Positions 52,272 to 61,372 of a stretch of 64,000 nucleotides of DNA are shown piece by piece. The DNA is from Hyphomicrobiales bacterium (GTDB lineage Bacteria > Pseudomonadota > Alphaproteobacteria > Rhizobiales > Rhizobiaceae): NCBI GenBank assembly GCA_021775455.1, contig JAJFHU010000013.1:1-64000 (forward strand). The letters are read 5' to 3'. The position numbers were made by a program, and so were the translations under genes. The notes beneath the pieces are model-generated. The model ran no database searches and was not told where the DNA came from. It saw only the letters and a list, made by a program, of their open reading frames with translations. Position 1 is the stretch's first letter, and the number at the start of each line of letters is the position of its first letter.

Positions 52272-53273
52272 ATGAGTCCGGCATTCCTCAACTTTATCGA
52301 GATTGTACTGAATGGCCTGATGGCCGGTATCATGTATTCGCTCGTCGCCCTCGGATTTGTACTGATCTTCAAGGCATCGGGAATTTTCAATTTCGCCCAA
52401 GGTGTTATGGCGCTCTTTGCAGCGCTTACCCTAGTAGGCCTGCAAACCGGGCAAGTGCCATTTTCCCATTTGATCAATGCGATTTTTGGGACAGAATTGC
52501 ATCATTGGGGAAGTGGATTGCATACCGTTCTTGCGATCCTCTTCACGATGGCGCTGATGATTTTGCTTGCTTGGGTAATTGAACGCGTTGTGCTCAAGCA
52601 TCTGGTCAATCAGGAACCGATAATCTTGTTTATGGCTACTATTGGTCTCGCCTATTTTCTCGAAGGTTTTGGTGACCTGATGTGGGGATCAGACGTGAAG
52701 GTGCTTGATGTGGGACTTCCTTCCGGAGGCTCTTTATGGTGGGAGGATGTTACCCGCACCTGGGTCACCGAAGGAAGCGAATATTGGGGCATGTATATTG
52801 ATCGTCTGGATGTCGCTGCCACCTCGGTTGCCGTCATCCTGGTCGTAGGGCTTTCTGCATTTAGTCAGTATACCGCGACCGGACGTGCACTTAGAGCTGT
52901 TGCTGATGATCACCAGGCTGCCATGTCTGTTGGAATTTCGCTCAGAACCATCTGGGTCATTGTTTGGTCCATTGCAGGATTTGTGGCGTTGGTTGCCGGG
53001 ATCATGTGGGGCTCCAAGTCGGGCGTTCAGTTCTCTCTGTCCCTGATCGCATTGAAGGCTTTGCCTGTGCTTATACTTGGAGGCTTCACATCAATCCCGG
53101 GTGCCATTGTTGGCGGTTTGATTATTGGTGTCGGCGAGAAACTGGCTGAAGCCTATGTTGGTCCGTTGGTCGGCGGAGCAATTGAAAACTGGTTCGCTTA
53201 CATGTTGGCGCTTGCATTCCTGCTTGTTCGTCCGCAAGGATTGTTTGGTGACCGCATCATTGAGAGGATATAG
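52272..53273 (+). CDS. Liv-type ABC transporter permease (LivH family)
   Basis: The 333-residue inner-membrane protein has the LivH opening IVLNGLMAGIMYSLVALGFV and IFKASGIFNFAQGVMALFAA. It has about eight hydrophobic helices and a cytoplasmic loop ATGRALRAVADDHQAAMSVG that contacts the ATPase. The C terminus has ILGGFTSIPGAIVGGLIIGV. An extended hydrophilic loop (about residues 130-175) is longer than in E. coli LivH. It sits between the livG- and livM-like genes, 2 bases before the latter. Confidence 0.92.
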   Translation: MSPAFLNFIEIVLNGLMAGIMYSLVALGFVLIFKASGIFNFAQGVMALFAALTLVGLQTGQVPFSHLINAIFGTELHHWGSGLHTVLAILFTMALMILLAWVIERVVLKHLVNQEPIILFMATIGLAYFLEGFGDLMWGSDVKVLDVGLPSGGSLWWEDVTRTWVTEGSEYWGMYIDRLDVAATSVAVILVVGLSAFSQYTATGRALRAVADDHQAAMSVGISLRTIWVIVWSIAGFVALVAGIMWGSKSGVQFSLSLIALKALPVLILGGFTSIPGAIVGGLIIGVGEKLAEAYVGPLVGGAIENWFAYMLALAFLLVRPQGLFGDRIIERI

Positions 53274-53275
53274 CG

Positions 53276-54352
53276 ATGTTCTATCGTGAGGCAGGTGATT
53301 TCAAAACGAGTTATGCGGCTGACCAGCAGACATTCCCAATCAAGTCTGAACGCTGGCTGTTTTGGGCTTTCATAGCGATAGCGTTTCTGGTGGTCCCGTT
53401 TTTTATCAATGACTATTGGAACAAGGCGGTGTTAATGCCACTGCTGATTTATGCCATGGCCGCACTCGGGCTAAACATTCTTACCGGATATTGTGGGCAA
53501 GTTTCGCTCGGCACTGGTGGATTTATGGCAGTTGGTGCCTATGCTTGTTACAAGTTAATGACCGCATTCCCCGGTATGGACATGTTTTCGGTCGTTATTC
53601 TTTCAGGATTCATCACGGCCGGTGTCGGATTGCTCTTTGGTATTCCATCGCTCCGGATCAAGGGGTTTTATCTGGCGGTTGCCACCCTTGCGGCACAGTT
53701 CTTCCTGGTATGGATGTTCAACAAGTTTGCATGGTTCTACAACTATTCGGCTTCAGGCCAGATTACGGCTCCGGAACGAACAGTGTTTGGAATTGCGGTA
53801 ACCGGGCCATCGACAACGCCCTGGGCCACCTATCTGTTTGCCCTCACATTCGTCTTCGTTTTTGGATGGGTTGCTAGAAACCTGACCCGCGGGCGGTTGG
53901 GGCGGAGTTGGATGGCAATCCGGGACATGGACATTGCAGCCGAGATTATCGGCGTTTCACCGCTGCGCGCCAAGCTATCGGCATTTGGGGTTTCCTCATT
54001 TTACATCGGAATGGCCGGGGCTATGTTCTTTGCCAATTATTTGGGTGCCATTGAAGTTACGGAGGCTTTTGGCATCGAAAAATCATTCCTCGTGCTATTC
54101 ATGGTGATCATCGGCGGACTTGGTTCCATTCTTGGTTCATTCCTGGGCGCGGTATTTCTGGTGCTGCTTCCGGTGTTGTTGAAAAATATCATGGTTGGAT
54201 ATCTGGGCTGGGCGACTGATCTTGCCGCTCACGTTCAGATCATGTTGATTGGGGGGTTAATTGTTTTCTTTTTGATTGCCGAACCACACGGGCTTGCCCA
54301 ATTGTGGCGGGTAACCAAAGAGAAGTTGAGACTGTGGCCTTTCCCCTATTAG
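53276..54352 (+). CDS. Liv-type ABC transporter permease (LivM family)
   Basis: The 358-residue protein has LLIYAMAALGLNILTGYCGQ followed by SLGTGGFMAVGAYACYKLM, the LivM hallmark. About nine membrane segments follow, together with the cytoplasmic loop RLGRSWMAIRDMDIAAEIIG. It forms the permease dimer with the preceding LivH-like protein. The start overlaps no gene but is 2 bases after the preceding stop, with GAGAGG upstream. A 63-base gap precedes the binding-protein gene. Confidence 0.92.
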   Translation: MFYREAGDFKTSYAADQQTFPIKSERWLFWAFIAIAFLVVPFFINDYWNKAVLMPLLIYAMAALGLNILTGYCGQVSLGTGGFMAVGAYACYKLMTAFPGMDMFSVVILSGFITAGVGLLFGIPSLRIKGFYLAVATLAAQFFLVWMFNKFAWFYNYSASGQITAPERTVFGIAVTGPSTTPWATYLFALTFVFVFGWVARNLTRGRLGRSWMAIRDMDIAAEIIGVSPLRAKLSAFGVSSFYIGMAGAMFFANYLGAIEVTEAFGIEKSFLVLFMVIIGGLGSILGSFLGAVFLVLLPVLLKNIMVGYLGWATDLAAHVQIMLIGGLIVFFLIAEPHGLAQLWRVTKEKLRLWPFPY

Positions 54353-54415
54353 GCCCGGTGAAGGCGTATTGTTCAAAGGATCATGCGCTGGATTAAAAAG
54401 AAGAGGAGGAGTGAC

Positions 54416-55708
54416 ATGAGTATCAAGAAACTGGTCATTGCAGGAGCAATGGCAATAATGATGGGAGGTGCTCCGGCTCTGGCCGACATGGTATTTCCTT
54501 CTTTGAGCTACCGAACCGGCCCATACGGACCAAACGGTATTCCGTTTGCCGATGGTTATGCAGATTATTTTACTCTGCTCAACGAGCGCGACGGTGGCAT
54601 CGGTGGCGTTAAGTTAAAAGTTATCGAGTGCGAAACGGCATACAACACTGAAAAAGGTGTCGAATGTTACGAGTCAACAAAAGGTGAAGGTGCTCTAGTT
54701 TACCAGCCACTTTCAACCGGGATCACCTATCAATTGATCCCCAAGGCGACAGCCGACGGTATCCCGGTGCTGTCGTCCGGTTATGGCCGCACATCGGCTG
54801 CAAACGGCAAGGTATTCGAGTGGATCTTCAACTTCCCTGCGGCCTATTGGGACGGTGCATCCATAGCCGTGAACCACATCATGGACGTGGAAGGTGGTGA
54901 CATAAACGGCAAGAAGATCTCCCTTGTCTACCACAACTCAGCCTATGGCAAGGAACCAATCCGGACCCTTGAAGAGCTTGCCAAAAAGCACGGATTCACC
55001 TTTACAGCCATTCCGGTCGACCATCCCGGTCAGGAGCAAAAGTCTCAATGGCTGCAAATCCGCCGTGACCGCCCCGACTACGTGCTGATGTGGGGATGGG
55101 GTGTCATGAACTCCGTTGCCATCCAGGAAGCAGCCAACATACGCTTTCCGATGGATCATTTCATTGGTGTGTGGTGGTCAGGCTCTGAAAACGACGTGCT
55201 GCCGGCCGGCGATGGTGCCAATGGCTACAAGTCGCTTGCCTTGCACGGCACCGGAATTGATTATCCGCTTTATGCCGACATGAAAAAATATGTCATCGAC
55301 GCGGGCAAGGGTGCAGGTGATGGCAGCCACGCAGGTGAGGTGCTCTACAGCCGCGGCGTGTATTCGGCAGTGCTCGCAGCGGAAGCAGCACGCAAGGCGC
55401 AGGAAATTTCCGGCAAGAAAGACATCACTTCAGCCGACATGCGTGATGGTCTGGAAGCCCTTGAAATAACCAGCGCCCGGCTTGCTGAAATCGGCCTTCC
55501 GGATTTCGGAGCCGAGTTCAAGGCGACTTGCGCCAACCATGGTGGCTCCGGCCTCGGCAAAGTACAGCAGTGGGATGCCAGCGCGAAAAAGTGGAACCTG
55601 ATCACGGATTGGATTGCATCTGATCGGGAGTTGATTCAGGCTCTGGTTGAAGAAGATTCTGCAGCATATGCAGCAGAAAACAACATCACTCCACGTGACT
55701 GTAACTAA
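54416..55708 (+). CDS. Liv-type ABC transporter substrate-binding protein
   Basis: The 430 residues start at ATG 54416, preceded by GAGGAGGAG, with a Sec signal peptide (MSIKKLVIAGAMAIMMGGAP, cut after ALA). The type I periplasmic-binding fold shows in FADGYADYFTLLNERDGGIG, VLSSGYGRTSAANGKVFEWI and GKKISLVYHNSAYGKEPIRT. The family includes binding proteins for amino acids, aromatic acids and other carboxylates. The ligand here is not deducible, but two CoA-ligase genes in the operon favour a carboxylic acid. A perfect hairpin follows 9 bases after the stop. Confidence 0.92.
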   Translation: MSIKKLVIAGAMAIMMGGAPALADMVFPSLSYRTGPYGPNGIPFADGYADYFTLLNERDGGIGGVKLKVIECETAYNTEKGVECYESTKGEGALVYQPLSTGITYQLIPKATADGIPVLSSGYGRTSAANGKVFEWIFNFPAAYWDGASIAVNHIMDVEGGDINGKKISLVYHNSAYGKEPIRTLEELAKKHGFTFTAIPVDHPGQEQKSQWLQIRRDRPDYVLMWGWGVMNSVAIQEAANIRFPMDHFIGVWWSGSENDVLPAGDGANGYKSLALHGTGIDYPLYADMKKYVIDAGKGAGDGSHAGEVLYSRGVYSAVLAAEAARKAQEISGKKDITSADMRDGLEALEITSARLAEIGLPDFGAEFKATCANHGGSGLGKVQQWDASAKKWNLITDWIASDRELIQALVEEDSAAYAAENNITPRDCN

Positions 55709-55717
55709 GCAAGAAAA

Positions 55718-55742
55718 GGCACTGGCGAATATCGCCAGTGCC
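55718..55742 (+). other. Perfect stem-loop after the binding-protein gene
   Basis: GGCACTGGCGA, loop ATA and TCGCCAGTGCC form an 11-bp perfect stem starting 10 bases past the stop codon. No T-run follows and the operon continues, so protection of the upstream mRNA or partial attenuation is the likely effect. Confidence 0.6.
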
Positions 55743-55767
55743 AATCCCAAATATTTGGACTTCGGAC

Positions 55768-56592
55768 ATGCTCAAGAAAGCTAATGAATCGCGACCCATG
55801 CTCGAGGTCAACAACATTGAGGTGGTATACAATCATGTCATCCTCGTGCTGAAGGGTGTTTCACTGACGGTTCCCAAAGGTGGAATTGTTGCGCTTCTGG
55901 GTGCCAACGGTGCTGGAAAGACCACCAGCCTCAAGGCAGTTTCCAATCTGCTTCACAGCGAACGCGGTGAAGTAACCAAGGGCAATATTCAGTTTGAGGG
56001 CAAGGAAATCCAAAATCTCTCACCGAGTGACCTCGTCAAGAGTGGTTGTATTCAGGTGATGGAAGGTCGGCACTGCTTTGAACATCTGTCCATCGAAGAA
56101 AATTTACTGACCGGTGCCTACACACGTCAGGACGGCAACAAGTCAATCAAGCAAGACCTGGAATTGGTTTATAATTATTTTCCAAGACTGCGGGATCGCA
56201 AAGGCTCTCAGGCCGGGTACACCTCCGGTGGGGAGCAACAAATGTGCGCCATCGGTCGTGCCTTGATGTCCCGGCCAAAGATGATTTTGCTGGATGAACC
56301 ATCGATGGGCTTGGCGCCACAACTGGTTGAAGAAATTTTTGAGATCGTCAAAAACCTCAACCAAAATGAGGGTGTTTCTTTTCTGCTCGCCGAACAGAAC
56401 ACCAATGTGGCGCTACGTTACGCGACCTATGGCTACATTCTTGAATCCGGCCGTGTTGTCATGGACGGCGACGCCAAAGAACTTCGGGAAAACGAGGACG
56501 TAAAAGAATTCTATCTTGGTGTCGGTGGCGAGGGCCGCAGATCATTCCGCGATGTGAAACACTATCGTCGGCGCAAACGCTGGCTTGCTTAA
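55768..56592 (+). CDS. Liv-type ABC transporter ATP-binding protein (LivF family)
   Basis: The 274-residue ATPase has VALLGANGAGKTTSLKAVSN as Walker A, YTSGGEQQMCAIGRALMSRP as signature and MILLDEPSMGLAPQLVEEIF as Walker B. The LivF-type C terminus (YATYGYILESGRVVMDGDAK) is extended by about 25 mostly basic residues (RSFRDVKHYRRRKRWLA). ATG 55768 is chosen; GTG 55738 lies inside the upstream hairpin, and ATG 55798 is a further alternative. It completes the transporter with the LivG-like protein. The next gene starts 10 bases after the stop. Confidence 0.92.
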   Translation: MLKKANESRPMLEVNNIEVVYNHVILVLKGVSLTVPKGGIVALLGANGAGKTTSLKAVSNLLHSERGEVTKGNIQFEGKEIQNLSPSDLVKSGCIQVMEGRHCFEHLSIEENLLTGAYTRQDGNKSIKQDLELVYNYFPRLRDRKGSQAGYTSGGEQQMCAIGRALMSRPKMILLDEPSMGLAPQLVEEIFEIVKNLNQNEGVSFLLAEQNTNVALRYATYGYILESGRVVMDGDAKELRENEDVKEFYLGVGGEGRRSFRDVKHYRRRKRWLA

Positions 56593-56602
56593 GAGCAGAG
56601 TT

Positions 56603-57835
56603 ATGAGCGACCATTTCGACAAGTTGGAAACACGTGATCCTGCGGAGCGGGAATCCGATGTATTTAGCCGGTTGTCAGGATTCCTTCATGATATCCGCAC
56701 ACGAATTCCTGCATGGGAAACACGGCTTGCACAATTTGACATTGATGCAATTGCTTCACGCGCTGCGTTATCTGAAATTCCCGTGTTACGCAAACAAGAG
56801 TTGATGGCAGCTCAGGAAAGTGCTCCGCCATTTGGCGGTTTTGTTGATGAAGCGTTTGTTGATGGTAGTCGGATATTCATGTCACCTGGTCCGGTTTGGG
56901 AACCACAACCTCCCGGCCTGGATCCATGGCTGGTATCAAGGGCAGCCCACGCTTCAGGCATTCGTAAGGGCGACCTGGTACACAATGGCTTGTCCTACCA
57001 CATGACTCCTGGTGGCTTTATCATGGATGAGGGAATACGGGCACTAGGTGCACGCGTTTATCCAGCCGGTGTTGGAAATACCGAGATGCAAGTGGATGCT
57101 GCAGCTGTATTGAAGCCAACCGCTTTTGCAGGCACGCCGGATTTCCTCAAAGTCATACTCGGCAAAGCCGCGGAAATGGGAAAAGATCTTTCTTCATTCT
57201 CAAAAGCGCTGGTTTCCGGTGGCGCGCTCTTTCCGTCACTTCGTGAGGAATACGCGGGGCTTGGTGTTAGCGTTTTGCAAGCGTATGCGACGGCTGACCT
57301 CGGTGTAATTGCCTATGAGAGCACCAGTGGTGGTAAGTTGTGCGAAGGCATGGTTTGCAATGAAGGCCTTATCGTGGAGATCGTCCGCCCTGGCACCGAT
57401 GATCCTGTCCCTGCCGGGGAAGTAGGCGAACTGGTCGTCACCAACTTCAACAATGCCTATCCGCTAATCCGGTTTGGTACAGGAGACTTGTCTGCTGTTC
57501 TGGATGAACCATCACCATGTGGTCGCACCAACATGCGTATCAAAGGCTGGATGGGACGTGCGGATCAACGCACCAAAGTCAAAGGCATGTTTGTCGATCC
57601 AAAACAGATTGACCAACTCGTAAAGTCAATTGATGGCATTGAGCGCGCCAGATTGATCGTCAGTCGTAAAGGCGAACAAGATGCCATGACCCTTCTAGTT
57701 ACCGGCAATGGAGATAGTAATACCGTTGCCGGCGCGCTCACTGCGATTACCAAGCTCAAGGGTTCTGTTGAATTTGTCGGCGACTTGCCGAATGACGGCA
57801 AGATCATCGATGACCAACGAGACTATGCAGGCTGA
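56603..57835 (+). CDS. Phenylacetate-CoA ligase-family protein with altered P-loop
   Basis: The 410 residues have the PaaK-like fold: IPVLRKQELMAAQ, a central VLKPTAFAGTPDFLKVILGK, ALVSGGALFPSLREEYAGLG, LQAYATADLGVIAYE and FGTGDLSAVLDEPSPCGRTN with KGWMGRADQRTKVKGMFVDP. The usual Ser/Thr/Gly-rich ATP loop (SSGTTGKP in PaaK) is replaced by MSPGPVWEP at residues 93-101, and the usual C-terminal Lys region is short. ATP-dependent CoA ligation may thus be changed or lost. It ends the liv operon. ATG 56603 is used. The convergent metY gene ends 13 bases further on. Confidence 0.82.
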   Translation: MSDHFDKLETRDPAERESDVFSRLSGFLHDIRTRIPAWETRLAQFDIDAIASRAALSEIPVLRKQELMAAQESAPPFGGFVDEAFVDGSRIFMSPGPVWEPQPPGLDPWLVSRAAHASGIRKGDLVHNGLSYHMTPGGFIMDEGIRALGARVYPAGVGNTEMQVDAAAVLKPTAFAGTPDFLKVILGKAAEMGKDLSSFSKALVSGGALFPSLREEYAGLGVSVLQAYATADLGVIAYESTSGGKLCEGMVCNEGLIVEIVRPGTDDPVPAGEVGELVVTNFNNAYPLIRFGTGDLSAVLDEPSPCGRTNMRIKGWMGRADQRTKVKGMFVDPKQIDQLVKSIDGIERARLIVSRKGEQDAMTLLVTGNGDSNTVAGALTAITKLKGSVEFVGDLPNDGKIIDDQRDYAG

Positions 57836-57848
57836 GTGAGCGTCAATT

Positions 57849-59129
57849 TCACAAGCTCAATGCCTGATCAAGATCAGCTATGATATCCTTGGCGTCTTCG
57901 ATACCAATTGAAACCCGCACTACATCAGGACCGGCACCGGCGGCTACTTTCTGATCATCAGTCAATTGGCGGTGCGTTGTAGAAGCAGGATGAATAATCA
58001 GACTTCTGGTATCACCGAGATTGGCGAGATGAGAAAACAACTCAACGGATGAGACCAGATTAACACCGGCTTCATAACCGCCCTTCAAACCGAATGAATA
58101 GACACTTCCAAAGCCGTTCTTGAGGTATTTGTCAGCAAGCTTGTGATAGGCGTTGCTTTCAAGGCCAGCGTACTGAACCCATTCGACAGCCTTGTGGGCT
58201 TCAAGAAACTTCGCTACTTCCAGGGCATTTTGGCAGTGTTTCTCCATGCGCAAAGGCAGTGTTTCGATACCGGTTAAAATCTGAAATGAGTTGAACGGCG
58301 AAATTGCAGCTCCCAGATCACGCAACCCCAATACGCGGCAGGCGATGGCAAACCCAAAATCACCAAATGTTTCGTGGATTGCTATCCCCTGATACTCAGG
58401 CCGTGGCTGCGAAAGAAATGGGTATTTGTCGGTTGCTGACCAATCAAAATTTCCACCATCAACGATCGCACCGCCCATGGAGTTGCCGTGGCCGCCCATG
58501 AACTTTGTCAATGAATGCACTACAATATTGGCGCCATATTCAAAGGGTTTGCACAGATAAGGCGTGGCCATCGTGTTGTCCACGATGAACGGAATTCCAG
58601 CATCCTCAGCAACTTTGGCAACCGCTTCGAGATCGGTAACCACTCCACCAGGGTTTGCTATACTTTCTGCAAATATGGCTTTCGTCTTTGCTGTCACTGC
58701 TGCGCGAACTGCACCAATGTCATCCATGTCCACCCAATTCACATTCCAACCGAAACTCTTGAATGAATGGTTGAACTGATTAATCGATCCGCCATAGAGC
58801 TTGTTGGACGCGATGAATTCATCCCCCGGGGTGAGTAAAGTGTGAAATACCCCAAATTGTGCGGCATGGCCTGATGCAACGGCAAGTGCTGCGGTTCCGC
58901 CTTCCAACATTGCCACTTTCTCTTCGAGAGCAGCCGTAGTTGGATTGGTAATGCGGGTGTAGATATTTCCAAATGCCTGAAGCCCAAAAAGCGAAGCAGC
59001 CTGATCTGCATCGTCAAATACATAGGCTGTCGTTTGATAGATCGGCGTCGCACGAGCGCCTGTTACAGGATCAGGTTTGGTACCTGCATGTACTGCAAGC
59101 GTTGAAAATCCGGGTTCATCATTCTTCAT
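57849..59129 (-). CDS. metY: O-acetylhomoserine sulfhydrylase (aminocarboxypropyltransferase)
   Basis: The 426-residue Cys/Met-metabolism PLP enzyme has HAGTKPDPVTGARATPIYQT at the N terminus and TRITNPTTAALEEKVAMLEG. FIVDNTMATPYLCKPFEYGA is the PLP-phosphate region and VVHSLTKFMGGHGNSMGGAI contains the Schiff-base Lys209. It joins O-acetylhomoserine with sulfide to homocysteine, or with methanethiol to methionine. The 70-base upstream region is too short for, and does not show, a SAM riboswitch. It is downstream of the CoA-binding protein gene on the same strand. Confidence 0.94.
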   Translation of the reverse strand: MKNDEPGFSTLAVHAGTKPDPVTGARATPIYQTTAYVFDDADQAASLFGLQAFGNIYTRITNPTTAALEEKVAMLEGGTAALAVASGHAAQFGVFHTLLTPGDEFIASNKLYGGSINQFNHSFKSFGWNVNWVDMDDIGAVRAAVTAKTKAIFAESIANPGGVVTDLEAVAKVAEDAGIPFIVDNTMATPYLCKPFEYGANIVVHSLTKFMGGHGNSMGGAIVDGGNFDWSATDKYPFLSQPRPEYQGIAIHETFGDFGFAIACRVLGLRDLGAAISPFNSFQILTGIETLPLRMEKHCQNALEVAKFLEAHKAVEWVQYAGLESNAYHKLADKYLKNGFGSVYSFGLKGGYEAGVNLVSSVELFSHLANLGDTRSLIIHPASTTHRQLTDDQKVAAGAGPDVVRVSIGIEDAKDIIADLDQALSL

Positions 59130-59202
59130 GAAACTACTCCAAAAAAATACAAGGTATCAATTAATCCGGCCGCCTAAACAACGGCAGTGAACCTGTTGTG
59201 CT

Positions 59203-59718
59203 CTATGACAAACCGTAACGTTGAAATCCTTTTGCGAGCTTCGGTTTGCGGGCAGAAATTTTTCTCGAGGCCACACCTGCCCAGCCAATTTCACCAGACA
59301 ATCGGGCATACTCTATCTTGGGGCACCGGTTCATGACGACTTGAACATTTTTTTTCCGGGCAAGTGTGGCTGCCTCCTCATTGCGTATCGTCAATTGCAT
59401 CCAGATAATTTTTGGCAATGGATTGAGTTCAAGAGCATCCTTGGTAATTTGCAACGCTGCTTCGGAACTGCGAAATATATCAACCATATCGATTGGGTCT
59501 GGTATGTCGGCTAATGAACCGTATGTTCTGGCGCCACAAATATCCCTACCAGCATGGCCGGGATTAACCGGGAATACTTCGTACCCCTTGGAGATCAAAT
59601 ACTTTACGACAAAATAGGAAGGGCGAACATTTTTTGGACTGGCCCCGACGATCGCAACTGTTTTAACAGAAGCCAGCAATCCTTCAATATATGAGTCTGA
59701 ATAATCTTCTTCAGTCAT
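59203..59718 (-). CDS. CoA-binding domain protein (YccU-like)
   Basis: The 171-residue protein has a Rossmann-type CoA-binding domain: VKTVAIVGASPKNVRPSYFV, LISKGYEVFPVNPGHAGRDI and SLADIPDPIDMVDIFRSSEA, then IIWMQLTIRNEEAATLARKK and a conserved Cys in VQVVMNRCPKIEY. Single-domain YccU-type proteins have no well-defined function. Its start overlaps the stop of the acyl-CoA ligase gene by 4 bases (ATGA), so the two are translated together and a role in CoA or acyl-CoA handling is plausible. Confidence 0.9.
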   Translation of the reverse strand: MTEEDYSDSYIEGLLASVKTVAIVGASPKNVRPSYFVVKYLISKGYEVFPVNPGHAGRDICGARTYGSLADIPDPIDMVDIFRSSEAALQITKDALELNPLPKIIWMQLTIRNEEAATLARKKNVQVVMNRCPKIEYARLSGEIGWAGVASRKISARKPKLAKGFQRYGLS

Positions 59719-61355
59719 TCGCTGTTGGCCAATTCTTTTGCCCGCTCCCGAAGAACAAACTTCTGAATTTTGCCGGTTGAGGTTTTCGGCAAATCCTCAA
59801 ACACAAAACGCCGTGGTACCTTGAAAGCAGCCAACTTTTCGCGGCACCACGCATCCAGTTCTTCTGTTAATGGTTCACTGGTGCCGTCGTTCAATTCAAT
59901 AAATGCGCAAGGCGTTTCTCCCCATTTGTCGTGTGGCATGGCAACAACTGCGACGGCAGCCACTGCCTCATGCTTGTAGAGCGCGTCTTCGACTTCAATG
60001 GAGGATATGTTTTCTCCGCCGGAAATTATGATGTCCTTGGAGCGGTCCTTAAGCTGTATATAGCCGTCCTCATGCATGACACCCAGGTCGCCGGTATGAA
60101 ACCAGCCGCCGGCGAACGCCTCCTTTGTGGCGTCGGAATTTTTCAAATACCCTTTCATCACCACATTGCCCTGACACATCACCTCACCAATCGTTTCACC
60201 ATCAGCAGGTACCGGTTTCATGGTTTCCGGATCACGTACGCTCAGCGCTTCAAGAGCTGAATACCTAACACCTTGCCGGGCTTTCAGCGCTGCCTGCGCC
60301 GCAAGGTCCAAATTATCCCATTCGGCTTTCCAGTCATTAACAACAGCTGGACCATAAATTTCAGTCAGGCCATAGAGATGTGTGACATTAAAGCCAGCTT
60401 TTTTCATGGACGCCAGAACTGCCTCAGGGGGAGGCGCGGCGGCAGTAAAAAATTCAACTTCGTGATCAAGTTCACGCTTGTCTTCTGTTGAAGTGGATAG
60501 AATAGTCGACATCACGACTGGCGCCCCACAAAGGTGAGTAACCTTGTGATCAGCCAACGCATCCCAAATGGGTTTTTGGCGCACCCAGCGTAAGCAAACA
60601 TGGGTTCCCGCAATGACCGATAGTGTCCATGGGAAACACCAGCCATTACAATGAAACATCGGTAAAGTCCAAAGATACACCGAATGTTTCGGCATCGAAG
60701 CGGTTAGCGCATTACCTTGCGCAAGCAAATAGGCTCCCCGGTGATGATAGACTACCCCCTTGGGATTTCCAGTAGTACCGGAAGTGTAATTGAGCGAAAT
60801 GGCGTCCCACTCGTCGGTCGGCATTAGCCATTGAAATTCCGCATCACCGGAAGCAAGGAACGTTTCGTAGTCGACCGAACCCAACAATTCACCATTCTGG
60901 GGGAACTCCGGATCATCGTAATCGATGATCAGTGGATTTACCTTGGCAAGTGCGATTGCTTCCTTGATGGTTGATGCAAATTCACGGTCGGTGATAAGTA
61001 CCTTGGTATCAGCGTGATCCAGCTGGAATGCGATTACAGCAGCGTCCAACCTGGTATTGAGCGAATGCAAAACTGCTCCACACATAGGTACTCCGTAGTG
61101 TGCTTCCAGCATTGGAGGGGTGTTGGCGAGCATGGCTGTGACTGTGTCGCCGGTGGTGATTCCGCTTTCCCTCAATGCAGATCCAAGTTGACGGGATCGC
61201 GCATAAAACTCAGCGTAGTTTATCTTTGACTTTCCATGGACAATCGCAATTTGTTTGGGGAAGACGCATGCAGAACGCTCCAGAAATGTGAGCGGCGTCA
61301 GCGGCTGGTAGTTGGCCGGTTCTTTGTCCAAATCAGTGTTGTAGGGATTACTCAT
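59715..61355 (-). CDS. Acyl-CoA synthetase (AMP-binding; medium/long-chain type)
   Basis: The 546 residues have the ATP loop SLNYTSGTTGNPKGVVYHHR, PMFHCNGWCFPWTLSVIAGT, LYGLTEIYGPAVVNDW, GWFHTGDLGVMHEDGYIQLK and the C-terminal LPKTSTGKIQKFVLRE with the catalytic Lys. The HCNGW motif and length fit AlkK-type/FadD3-like ligases in alphaproteobacteria. The enzyme activates a fatty or similar acid in the cytoplasm. ATG 61355 is preferred to GTG 61361. The gene lies between an ECHDC3-like crotonase (17-base gap) and the CoA-binding protein (overlap). Confidence 0.92.
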   Translation of the reverse strand: MSNPYNTDLDKEPANYQPLTPLTFLERSACVFPKQIAIVHGKSKINYAEFYARSRQLGSALRESGITTGDTVTAMLANTPPMLEAHYGVPMCGAVLHSLNTRLDAAVIAFQLDHADTKVLITDREFASTIKEAIALAKVNPLIIDYDDPEFPQNGELLGSVDYETFLASGDAEFQWLMPTDEWDAISLNYTSGTTGNPKGVVYHHRGAYLLAQGNALTASMPKHSVYLWTLPMFHCNGWCFPWTLSVIAGTHVCLRWVRQKPIWDALADHKVTHLCGAPVVMSTILSTSTEDKRELDHEVEFFTAAAPPPEAVLASMKKAGFNVTHLYGLTEIYGPAVVNDWKAEWDNLDLAAQAALKARQGVRYSALEALSVRDPETMKPVPADGETIGEVMCQGNVVMKGYLKNSDATKEAFAGGWFHTGDLGVMHEDGYIQLKDRSKDIIISGGENISSIEVEDALYKHEAVAAVAVVAMPHDKWGETPCAFIELNDGTSEPLTEELDAWCREKLAAFKVPRRFVFEDLPKTSTGKIQKFVLRERAKELANSE

Positions 61356-61372
61356 GTTCACTTCTGCTCAAT

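Noticed and set aside
59130-59202. Possible SAM-II riboswitch upstream of metY
   Set aside because: The 73-base leader lacks the conserved SAM-II core pattern as far as I can read it.
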